Part shown: positions 1-5,889 of the stretch, one piece after another | Position numbering within the stretch: position 1 is the first letter of the stretch | Layout: each line of letters begins with the position of its first letter | Assembly: GCA_027483005.1 (NCBI GenBank) | Contig: JAIXVN010000371.1 | Coordinates: forward strand, 1-6,885 | Reading direction: 5' to 3' | DNA: 6,885 nucleotides | Origin: Verrucomicrobiaceae bacterium | Lineage (GTDB): Bacteria > Verrucomicrobiota > Verrucomicrobiia > Verrucomicrobiales > Akkermansiaceae | Translations under genes and position numbers: made by a program | The notes under the pieces: model-generated | What the model was told of the DNA's origin: nothing | Database searches by the model: none | The model's input: the letters and a program-made list of their open reading frames with translations, nothing else

Positions 1-2115
1 AAGGACAGCTCTTCCGCCGTCCGCTATCAGGCGGTGCGGGTGGGAGGGGAGCTTGCGATCAGCGCCTCGGACTTCGTTTCCCTCTATGGCCAGGCCCCGG
101 ATGATCCGAGCTACCGGGTCCGTGCGGCTCTTGCGAATGCCGTGCGGCGTCATCGCGCGCCCTCGCCGGAAATGATGGCACTCGTCGCGAAACTTGGCCG
201 CGCACCGCTGGAGGGCGGCGGGGACTGGGAGAAGTATGACCGTGAGTTCGAGCGCTATCTGGCCCGCTGGGCGATGGAGCGCCATCGCGAGGAAACGGCC
301 CGGATGCTGGAGTCTGATCGCACGCTTTCGCAGGAGAATCGCTTGCTGGCGATCCTCGCTCTGGAGCCGGAGAAATCGGCCGCCTTGCTTGTGAAGGAGC
401 TGCCCTCGCTTTCCCGCGCACTGACGAAGGACGAGCTTGCACTGCTCGGCTCTCAGATCGATCAGCCTGCGGTGCTGGCGGCCTTCCAGGCGCTTCTCGG
501 CGATGAATCGCGTCGCAAGCCGGCCCTGCTGAACTTGACCAGGCTCGACCCGAAGTCGCTCGCAAATCCGGCTCTCGCCACCGCTGTTTCTTCGGCCTGC
601 GAGGCGATTCTCGCGAAGTCTCCGAATGCCGAGGATCGCGCCCTGGTGCTCGAACTCGGCCGATTGTTCCGCTTGTCCTCGCTGGAGCCGGTCTTCGCCG
701 CTGAACTCAAGGAAGGCGCCCGACCGGAAGAACTCGTCCAGACTCTTTCCGCCCTGCGCGAAATCGGATCGAACCGGATCAATCAGTTCGCCGCTTTGCT
801 GGATCATGCGGACGAGGCGGTGAAGCGCGAAGCCATCGGTGCGCTTGCATTTTCCGCCGATCCCAAGGGGGTGGAGGTGTTGGCCGCGCGCTGGGCGAAG
901 TTGCCCGGGGCCCTGAGGGCGATCGCCATCGATGGCATGACCTCTTCCAAGGAAAAGGCCGCCGCGTTTGCCAAGGCTTCCAGCGACGGATCATTCCCAG
1001 GACTCGATGCCGGAGCCTTCGAAAAGCTGATCGCCGTGCTCGGCAGCAAGGATCCCGCACTCACGGCCTTGATGGAGAAGACAGCGGGCATGTTCCGATC
1101 AGTCACCCGCCTGAATGGCAAGGCCGCGAACCTGCCACCGGTCGATCTGACAGGACCGTTCACCGTTGAAACCTGGATCAAGCTCGATCCGGGCATCGAC
1201 AACAACGACAGCCTGCTCGGCAAGCAGGGTGGGCCGGATTTCAATTTCTTTCAGGCTCGTCTCCACATCCATGGCGGCAAGGAAGCAGGCGATCTGATGG
1301 TCGCCAACCGTGCGCTGGTGGCGGATGTCTGGACCCATTGCGCGGTCACCCGCGACGCGGCGGGAGATTTCCGGATCTACTTCGATGGCGAGCCGGACCA
1401 GGACAAGGGCAAGGCATTTGCTCAAGCGATGACCGGCCTGAAGCTTGGCGAGGCCAGCACCGGCAAGGTGTCGGCGGCGAGGTACGATGAATTCCGTATC
1501 TGGAACGCGGCCCGCAGTGCCGAGCAGATCCGGGCGGACTACCGGACCCGGCTGGATTCCGGAAAACCGGAGGGTTTGGTTGTGAGGCATTCCGGTGAAG
1601 CCGCTCCTTTTCCGGAGATGACCCATGATTTCCCGGCACTCGTCAGTCCCGCCGAAGCTGCGGCCGCTGCGGCGAAGTTTGAGAAGTTCCGCGCCATGAC
1701 CGAGAAGCCGGGCGACCCGGTAGCCGGTCGTGCCACCTTCCAGGCGACCTGCATGAGCTGCCACCAGGTGAAGGGCGAGGGCTTGCAGATCGGCCCGGAC
1801 CTCAGCGGCGTCGGAGCAATGGGCGTGCAGGGCATTCTCCGCAATGTTCTCGATCCGAACGCGCAACTGGAGAGCGGATACTATCGCCACGACGTCTCGC
1901 TCACCGATGGCTCGCTGGTCAGCGGGTTCATGGTCGAGGAAACCAAGGACTCGATCACCATCCGGCCCATCGGCGCGGATCCGAAAGTCATTCCACGTGG
2001 CACGATCAGCAGCCACACGGTTTCCAAGCGCTCGCTGATGCCGGAAGGCCTGATCGAGGGTTTTTCTGAAAAGCAGGTGGCGGATCTGTTCAGCTACCTG
2101 AGTGGCCTGAAGTGA
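1..2115 (+). CDS. HEAT-repeat / LamG-like / cytochrome c haem-binding protein, PVC type (5' end outside the window)
   Basis: The frame is open from base 1 to the TGA at 2113-2115, with no convincing start, so this is the C-terminal ~704 residues of a larger protein. Three parts can be seen. About 1-1080 is alpha-helical and rich in Ala, Leu and charged residues, with HEAT-like helices (for example DEAVKREAIGALAF near 810-850). About 1090-1560 is a concanavalin/LamG-like beta domain (FTVETWIKL, WTHCAVTRD, YDEFRIWNAARS). About 1715-2112 is a cytochrome c-like domain with haem motif CMSCH at 1750-1764 (Cys, Cys, His) and a likely axial Met in SLMPEG at 2038-2040. This end matches the 'putative heme-binding domain, Pirellula/Verrucomicrobium type' family, whose full-length members often start with a beta-propeller dehydrogenase-like domain; that part is not visible here. 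Covalent haem attachment implies an exported protein. A role in electron transfer during sugar or polysaccharide oxidation is inference; the substrate is unknown. Confidence 0.9.
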   Translation, partial: KDSSSAVRYQAVRVGGELAISASDFVSLYGQAPDDPSYRVRAALANAVRRHRAPSPEMMALVAKLGRAPLEGGGDWEKYDREFERYLARWAMERHREETARMLESDRTLSQENRLLAILALEPEKSAALLVKELPSLSRALTKDELALLGSQIDQPAVLAAFQALLGDESRRKPALLNLTRLDPKSLANPALATAVSSACEAILAKSPNAEDRALVLELGRLFRLSSLEPVFAAELKEGARPEELVQTLSALREIGSNRINQFAALLDHADEAVKREAIGALAFSADPKGVEVLAARWAKLPGALRAIAIDGMTSSKEKAAAFAKASSDGSFPGLDAGAFEKLIAVLGSKDPALTALMEKTAGMFRSVTRLNGKAANLPPVDLTGPFTVETWIKLDPGIDNNDSLLGKQGGPDFNFFQARLHIHGGKEAGDLMVANRALVADVWTHCAVTRDAAGDFRIYFDGEPDQDKGKAFAQAMTGLKLGEASTGKVSAARYDEFRIWNAARSAEQIRADYRTRLDSGKPEGLVVRHSGEAAPFPEMTHDFPALVSPAEAAAAAAKFEKFRAMTEKPGDPVAGRATFQATCMSCHQVKGEGLQIGPDLSGVGAMGVQGILRNVLDPNAQLESGYYRHDVSLTDGSLVSGFMVEETKDSITIRPIGADPKVIPRGTISSHTVSKRSLMPEGLIEGFSEKQVADLFSYLSGLK

Positions 2116-2130
2116 GCCCTTGAAGCGAAA

Positions 2131-2160
2131 ACCGCCCCGGGAAAATGGCTCCGGGGCGGT
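2131..2160. terminator. Bidirectional intrinsic terminator between convergent genes
   Basis: Perfect 10-bp stem ACCGCCCCGG / CCGGGGCGGT with a 10-nt loop. It lies 16 nt after the stop of the cytochrome gene and 24 nt after the stop of the minus-strand EF-hand gene. AGCG (2124-2127) and CGCT (2161-2164) can extend the stem across a 3-nt bulge. Read on the minus strand the stem ends in TTTTCGCTT, a short U-tract, so it is the better terminator for the EF-hand gene. On the plus strand the following CGCTTGGGT is a poor U-tract, so termination there may be weaker. Confidence 0.8.
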
Positions 2161-2183
2161 CGCTTGGGTGGGGGGAGATCGGT

Positions 2184-2828
2184 TCAGGGGGCCTCGACTT
2201 GAGGCTCTTCGGCTGGTGGACCCTCGGGCGGGTTGCCGTCGGGCTTCGGTCCATGACGGTGGGGTGGCGGACCATGCGGCCTTTCCCCCTGAGGCGGCGC
2301 ACCCTCTGGGAGTGCGGGGCGGAACTCGTCCTCGCGGAGTTCGCCATCGCCATTTTCGTCGAGGGCCTTCAGGGATTCCGGGGCGGCTTCGAGTTCGTTG
2401 GAGGTGATCGTGCCGTCGCGATCCGTGTCGAGTGCGGCCATCAGGGGTGGGGGCGGTTGACGATGAGGAGGACGTTCGGCCGGCTTTTCGTCTTCCTGAG
2501 GCGATGGGGCGTCCTTGGCTTCAGGCACTCCCTGGTCATCGGACGGCGGACCCTCGGCACCCTCCTGTTTCTGCGGTGGCGGTTGGCGTTTGATCCTAAG
2601 CTCCTCCCGGGTGAGGTCGCCGTCGCTGTTTTCATCCAGGGTCCGCAATGACGTCGTGGAGCCGTCGATTTCTCCTGAACTCAGGGTGCCGTCCTCGTCG
2701 GTGTCGAGCGCCTTGAACAAGGGGCCGCGGGGAGGAGATCCCGGACGATGGGCTGGCTCTTCAGCCATCAAGGAAGTGGAGAAGGCAAGAGCTGCGATCA
2801 GTGCGGCGACAATGGGGTTTGGTTTCAT
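2184..2828 (-). CDS. Secreted proline-rich protein with four EF-hands
   Basis: 214 residues starting at ATG 2828-2826. Residues 1-22 form a signal peptide: Lys2, a hydrophobic stretch IVAALIAALAF, then SLMA before EE, with a likely cut after Ala22. Four canonical 12-residue EF-hand loops follow: 42-53 (DTDEDGTLSSGE), 65-76 (DENSDGDLTREE), 134-145 (DTDRDGTITSNE) and 157-168 (DENGDGELREDE). Each has Asp at position 1, Gly at 6 and Glu at 12, so Ca2+ binding is likely. The pairs have identical 23-residue spacing and similar sequence, indicating an internal duplication. They are separated by an acidic Pro/Glu/Lys linker (~80-128) and followed by a Pro/His-rich tail (171-214, including HGPPPHRHGPK). 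No catalytic domain is seen. There is no clear Shine-Dalgarno. The gene is divergent from a CpxRA-like two-component system, the position cpxP holds in enterobacteria, which suggests a periplasmic accessory sensor or a regulated output. It is not a CpxP homologue by sequence. Function is inferred; the EF-hand call is firm. Confidence 0.9.
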   Translation of the reverse strand: MKPNPIVAALIAALAFSTSLMAEEPAHRPGSPPRGPLFKALDTDEDGTLSSGEIDGSTTSLRTLDENSDGDLTREELRIKRQPPPQKQEGAEGPPSDDQGVPEAKDAPSPQEDEKPAERPPHRQPPPPLMAALDTDRDGTITSNELEAAPESLKALDENGDGELREDEFRPALPEGAPPQGERPHGPPPHRHGPKPDGNPPEGPPAEEPQVEAP

Positions 2829-2882
2829 CGGTTGGATCGGGTTGAGGGACCATCGCTGATCCCGTTGCAGATGAAACCGAAC
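2817..2882 (-). repeat. Inverted repeat spanning the EF-hand gene start
   Basis: GTTTGGTTTCATC (2817-2829) and GATGAAACCGAAC (2870-2882) are inverted copies matching at 12 of 13 positions, 40 nt apart. The inner arm contains the start codon and first four codons of the EF-hand gene. If transcription starts upstream of 2882, the leader could fold so that the AUG is paired; the single mismatch is C-A on that mRNA. A chance repeat cannot be excluded. Confidence 0.4.
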
Positions 2883-2918
2883 GAGTGTGAAGCGATGATT
2901 TCGAAAACGCGGAAAATC

Positions 2919-2934
2919 GTGAAGTGTTGGTAAA
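2919..2934 (+). promoter_or_regulatory. Candidate CpxR-like operator 1 (GTGAA-N6-GTAAA)
   Basis: Two GTRAA half-sites as a direct repeat with 11-bp periodicity, one helical turn, as expected for tandem OmpR-family dimers. The E. coli CpxR box is GTAAA-N5-GTAAA, so this is a near match with one extra base. It lies ~91-106 bp upstream of the EF-hand start and ~113-128 bp upstream of the regulator start. An isolated GTGAA half-site is at 2887-2891. Binding by the neighbouring regulator is inference; its recognition helix resembles CpxR. Confidence 0.4.
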
Positions 2935-2983
2935 GTCTCCGTCTCAAGCGCATGGTTTGGGACAAGCCATCCTCCGATTTTTT

Positions 2984-2999
2984 GTTAAGACCGCGTAAA
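2984..2999 (+). promoter_or_regulatory. Candidate CpxR-like operator 2 (GTTAA-N6-GTAAA)
   Basis: Second direct-repeat pair with the same N6 spacing and strand as the one at 2919-2934, starting 65 bp downstream of it. It ends 47 bp before the regulator start at 3047, a position suited to autoregulation of the two-component operon. Its last base is the A of the upstream ATG at 2999, an added reason to doubt that ATG as the true start. I could not assign reliable -35/-10 boxes for either divergent gene. Confidence 0.4.
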
Positions 3000-3046
3000 T
3001 GGCATGGCGGAGTGCGGCTGAATTGAGTGAGGATGCTCACAAGGCC

Positions 3047-3778
3047 ATGAACCACGGCGATCCTGACACCGGGCGACCACTCCTGATGATTGACGACGAC
3101 CGCAAGCTTTGCGGTCTGATCAGCGACTATCTTACGCCACTGGGATGGAGGGTCGAGGTCCGCCACACCGGTCCCGAGGGACTTGCCGAGGCCTGCACGG
3201 GGAATTACGAGGTCGTCATTCTCGACGTCATGATGCCTGGCATGGACGGCTTCGCTGTGCTGCGGGAACTGCGCAAGAAATCGGACGTGCCGGTGTTGAT
3301 GCTCACCGCGATGGGCGATGAGGCCGACCGGATCGCGGGACTCGAGACCGGAGCGGATGATTACCTTCCGAAGACCTTTTCGGTGCGGGAACTCCTGGCG
3401 CGGCTGAGAGCCGTCACCCGTCGGCATGCCCAGCGGGCAGAGGAGAAGGCTGTTGGAGAATGGACCGCCGGGGAGCTTCGACTTTGCGAGGAGACTCACA
3501 CGGTGGCGCTTGGGGATCAGCCGCTCGACCTCACCGCGCTGGAATTCGCCCTGTTGGCCGAATTGATGCGTGGAAAGGGCCGGGTCAAGTCGCGCGAACA
3601 GTTGATCGAGCGGGTTTCGGAGCGGCGTTTTGACATCTTTGATCGTTCGATCGACGTCCACATTTCCGCGCTTCGCAAAAAGCTCGGCGACGACCCCAAG
3701 GAGCCTCGTTTCATCCGGACGGTGCGAGGTGTGGGCTACGTCCTTGCAGATCCCTCCAGCAATTCCTCCCGCGCGTGA
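3047..3778 (+). CDS. CpxR/OmpR-type response regulator
   Basis: 243 residues from ATG 3047. The receiver domain (~12-125) has acidic residues D16-D18, phospho-acceptor D60 in ILDVMMPGMDG, the conserved Thr87 in MLTA and Lys109. The PhoB/OmpR winged-helix DNA-binding domain (~138-235) includes LTALEFALLAELM, the recognition region FDRSIDVHISALRKKL and wing TVRGVGYVL. FDRSIDVHIS is close to E. coli CpxR (FDRAIDMHIS), so CpxR-like is the best subfamily. Odd: the invariant Lys-Pro after beta5 is Lys109-Thr110 (YLPKTF, ACC at 3374-3376), one base from a Pro codon. An in-frame ATG at 2999 would add 16 residues with no family counterpart and overlaps a candidate operator; 3047 fits family length better, though its ribosome site is weak (AAGG too close, GAGG 14 nt upstream). 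The stop overlaps the kinase start, so the two are co-translated. It probably controls its own operon and the divergent EF-hand gene. Confidence 0.93.
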   Translation: MNHGDPDTGRPLLMIDDDRKLCGLISDYLTPLGWRVEVRHTGPEGLAEACTGNYEVVILDVMMPGMDGFAVLRELRKKSDVPVLMLTAMGDEADRIAGLETGADDYLPKTFSVRELLARLRAVTRRHAQRAEEKAVGEWTAGELRLCEETHTVALGDQPLDLTALEFALLAELMRGKGRVKSREQLIERVSERRFDIFDRSIDVHISALRKKLGDDPKEPRFIRTVRGVGYVLADPSSNSSRA

Positions 3779-5331
3779 AGGCTCCATGGCGCCATTCGCT
3801 TTTGGCGAAAATGCTGGGCTGGCTGGCCCTGCATCTGGGTCTGCTCGCAGCTGCATTCGGCTTGTTTGTGGGCTTTCAGCTGAGAGTGGGGCTTGATTCC
3901 CTGCTCAGCGGCAGAACCGGAGAACGCCTGAGGGACATCGGGGAATCGATCGGTCACGACCTCCGTTCGTCGCCCAGAAGCGAGTGGGGCGGCATCCTTT
4001 CCCGATATTCGGCTTCGCTGGGGCTTCAGGTTGATCTGTGGCGGCCCCAGGAGGAATGGCACTCGAATGCCTTTGCCCGTGTGCCGCCAAACGTGAAGTC
4101 TCGCCTCAAGGAGGCGAGAATCGCCCCACCCCGTCAGCCCGATCCCCTGGCAGATCGGAGACCGCCGCCGGGGCCGGGAGGATTTCCGCCGCAGATGCTG
4201 GGACCGGAAGGTGCGCCACGAGCCGGAGTCTTTAACCCACCACCGGGTCCGGTCGATGAAAGCATGCGCCCCCAGGACCGCATGCCACCTTTGGCCAAGC
4301 CGGTCTTTTTCCTGAGGGGCCAGTCAGGAGACGGCTATTGGGCCGCGATCGACGTGCCGCTCTTGACGCCGAGAAATCAGAACCCGGTGCACGGGCTCGT
4401 TCTGATCCGCAGCAACGATCTTTCGGGAAACGGGCTGTTTTTCGAGGTCCGGCCCTGGATCCTGGGAGGAATCGCGGTGATCGCCCTGAGCATCATGTTC
4501 TGGATTCCGTTTGTTCTGGGGATCACCCGCTACATCCGTCGCCTGACCTCGGCCACCGAGAAGATCGCCGATGGAGATTTCAAGGTGAGGATTGCTCTCG
4601 GAAGGCATGATGAACTGGGTCGCCTCGGGGCGGCCGTCTCGGACATGGCGGGCCGGCTCGATCATTTCGTATCGGGGCAGCGCCGGTTCCTGGCCGACGT
4701 CGCGCATGAGCTTTGCGCCCCTTTGGCCAGACTTCGCACCGGGATTGCGATCCTTGAGCCTTCGATCCCGGCCGATCGGCAACCAAGACTCCAGGCGGTC
4801 GAAGAGGATGCGGATGAACTGGCACGCCTGATCGAGGAGGTTCTGGCCTTTTCACGAGCGGGGGCAGGAAAGCCCCAGCTTCAACCCTGTGAACTGGAGT
4901 CCCTCCTGCGCGATGTGACTGGCAGGGAAGGGGGCGAAATGGAGATTGGTTTCGATCTTTCATCGGGCCTGATCGCCCACGCAGACCCGCGGCTGCTCTC
5001 ACGAGCCTTCGGCAATCTGGTCCGGAACGCGAGGATCCACGCCGGGAAATCGGCCAGGTTGCGGATCTCCGGACAGCTTTCGAATGGACTGATCTTGCTT
5101 GATTTCGAGGACAATGGCCCGGGAGTTGCGGAAGAGGAGCTCGGCAGGCTTTTCGAGCCCTTCTATCGCCCGGATCGCTCTCGAACCCGGGATACTGGCG
5201 GCAGCGGACTGGGGCTGGCCATTGTGCAAAGCTGCGTGGAGGCCTGTGGTGGGCGTGTCGCAGCGTCCCGACCGAGCGGGGGAGGCTTCCGGGTTTCAGT
5301 GTCGCTCGTTCCGGATTCATCTCAGGGCTGA
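3775..5331 (+). CDS. CpxA-like membrane sensor histidine kinase
   Basis: 518 residues from GTG 3775, overlapping the regulator stop by 4 bp (GTGA), which implies translational coupling; the next in-frame Met is 13, inside the first membrane helix. Order: TM1 ~10-34; extracytoplasmic domain ~35-226; TM2 ~229-252; HAMP ~250-300 (RRLTSATEKIADGDF); HisKA with phospho-His311 in FLADVAHELCAPLARL; HATPase with N box NLVRNA (Asn414, Asn418), G1 DNGPGV (446-451), F box LFEPFYR and G2 GGSGLGL (475-481). All catalytic motifs are intact, so it should be an active kinase. Odd: the H box reads HELCAP instead of HELRTP, so the residue four after His, Thr in EnvZ and important for phosphatase activity, is Ala315. 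The sensor domain holds a proline-rich, low-complexity stretch (~118-176, with PPPGPGGFPPQ and PPPGPVDESMRPQ) between better-ordered flanks. Its partner is surely the adjacent regulator; the signal is unknown, with envelope state or Ca2+ via the EF-hand protein as hypotheses. Confidence 0.93.
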   Translation: MKAPWRHSLLAKMLGWLALHLGLLAAAFGLFVGFQLRVGLDSLLSGRTGERLRDIGESIGHDLRSSPRSEWGGILSRYSASLGLQVDLWRPQEEWHSNAFARVPPNVKSRLKEARIAPPRQPDPLADRRPPPGPGGFPPQMLGPEGAPRAGVFNPPPGPVDESMRPQDRMPPLAKPVFFLRGQSGDGYWAAIDVPLLTPRNQNPVHGLVLIRSNDLSGNGLFFEVRPWILGGIAVIALSIMFWIPFVLGITRYIRRLTSATEKIADGDFKVRIALGRHDELGRLGAAVSDMAGRLDHFVSGQRRFLADVAHELCAPLARLRTGIAILEPSIPADRQPRLQAVEEDADELARLIEEVLAFSRAGAGKPQLQPCELESLLRDVTGREGGEMEIGFDLSSGLIAHADPRLLSRAFGNLVRNARIHAGKSARLRISGQLSNGLILLDFEDNGPGVAEEELGRLFEPFYRPDRSRTRDTGGSGLGLAIVQSCVEACGGRVAASRPSGGGFRVSVSLVPDSSQG

Positions 5332-5545
5332 ATCCGTAAGGACGCCCGTCAAGGCTCACATCGAGCTACTAGATCTCTAGTAACTGGAGATAGGCTGGAA
5401 CGAATCTTCAGGATGAAGAGGGCCCGGACGCCTGTTTCCCGCCCAAACAGACCTGCTCGCGAAAAAATCCCCTCGTCTTTTTTTATTGGTAATGAGGGCG
5501 TTACGGGCTTGTTGGCGAAAGGTTTCAAAAAAAGCTCACAAAATG
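5332..5545. other. Gene-free spacer between kinase and rRNA promoter, with several small hairpins
   Basis: I see no credible gene here. Perfect small hairpins are TACTAG/CTAGTA (5367-5382, loop ATCT), TCTTCA/TGAAGA (5405-5419) and CTGTTT/AAACAG (5432-5450, 7-nt loop). A looser one, CCCTCGT/ATGAGGG (5470-5498), has a T-rich loop. None has the usual GC-rich stem plus U-tract, so the terminator of the two-component operon is unclear. The 5432-5450 hairpin followed by T7 at 5478-5484 is the nearest candidate, but the gap is too long for a standard intrinsic terminator. Confidence 0.5.
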
Positions 5546-5585
5546 AATTGACCCGTGGGATCCGGGTGGAGTAGCTTGCGCCTGT
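5523..5585 (+). promoter_or_regulatory. rRNA operon promoter with UP-like element
   Basis: -35 TTGACC (5548-5553), 18-bp spacer, -10 TAGCTT (5572-5577). An A-rich stretch at 5523-5547 (TTTCAAAAAAAGCTC, then ACAAAATGAA) lies where an UP element would bind the alpha subunit. The discriminator GCGCC (5578-5582) matches that after the -10 of E. coli rrnB P1, a GC-rich discriminator linked to ppGpp and growth-rate control. Transcription would start near 5584-5586, ~305 nt before the 16S. Confidence 0.65.
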
Positions 5586-5889
5586 CGCCACGAAGCGGGC
5601 GACGCGAGAGACCGACAGTCGGTCGTGGTGGAAACACCCGATCGGCTTTTTAGTCCCCTCGAATCAGATCTTTGACAATGCGGCTCAGCACGAACGGTGC
5701 CAAAATCGGATCAGAATCCCTCAAAGGTGACTGACTGACGATGTCGATCGGACGGCTGAGCGGAGAAGAAAAAGGCTAAATTGTGTGCTGCGTGCCAAGA
5801 ATGGTGCGCGGGGCCGAATGGCGGTTCCGAAAGGAACTGGATGTTCGGCAGGTCAATTTGGCTGTGTTTATGCACAGCAAAAAGTATTT
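5584..5889 (+). other. Transcribed 16S leader with hairpins
   Basis: Region between the inferred start of transcription and mature 16S. Hairpins in order: GTCGCC/GGCGAC (5584-5603, 8-nt loop); GACCGAC/GTCGGTC (5610-5624, realistically a 5-bp stem with loop ACAGT), upstream of boxA where boxB lies in E. coli; GGTG-GAAA-CACC (5627-5638); GTTCC-GAAA-GGAAC (5824-5837, extendable to 7 bp with one G-U); and GCTGTG/CACAGC (5861-5878), ending 11 nt before 16S. Two stems are closed by GNRA-type GAAA loops, which suggests genuine RNA structure. Part of the leader should also pair with sequence beyond the 16S 3' end, outside this window, to form the RNase III processing stem. Confidence 0.6.
5666..5678 (+). 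promoter_or_regulatory. boxA-like rRNA antitermination sequence
   Basis: AGATCTTTGACAA matches the E. coli rrn boxA TGCTCTTTAACAA at 10 of 13 positions, including the CTTT and ACAA cores, and lies in the 16S leader downstream of hairpins, as boxA does. It would be bound as RNA by NusB/S10 to prevent Rho-dependent termination. It also contains a perfect TTGACA, but no -10 follows at a usable distance. Confidence 0.65.

Noticed and set aside
1099..2016. Long minus-strand open frame (305 codons) inside the cytochrome gene
   Set aside because: It lies opposite a strongly supported coding frame with conserved domains; it is a GC-rich shadow without recognisable motifs.
2145..2651. Plus-strand open frame of 168 codons opposite the EF-hand gene
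   Set aside because: The minus strand encodes a signal peptide and four perfect EF-hand loops; this frame is its shadow.
2871..2933. 20-codon plus-strand ORF beginning MKPN, like the EF-hand protein
   Set aside because: The resemblance comes from the inverted repeat at 2817-2882; there is no ribosome site or other coding evidence.
2825..3856. Minus-strand open frame of 343 codons across the intergenic region and the response regulator
   Set aside because: It is antisense to a clear receiver/winged-helix gene and covers the divergent control region; no domain is recognisable.
5349..5591. 80-codon minus-strand ORF before the rRNA promoter
   Set aside because: It overlaps the rRNA promoter, has no recognisable domain and no convincing ribosome site.
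5672..5677. Perfect TTGACA as a second rRNA promoter -35
   Set aside because: No -10-like hexamer lies 16-18 bp downstream, and the bases are better explained as part of boxA.
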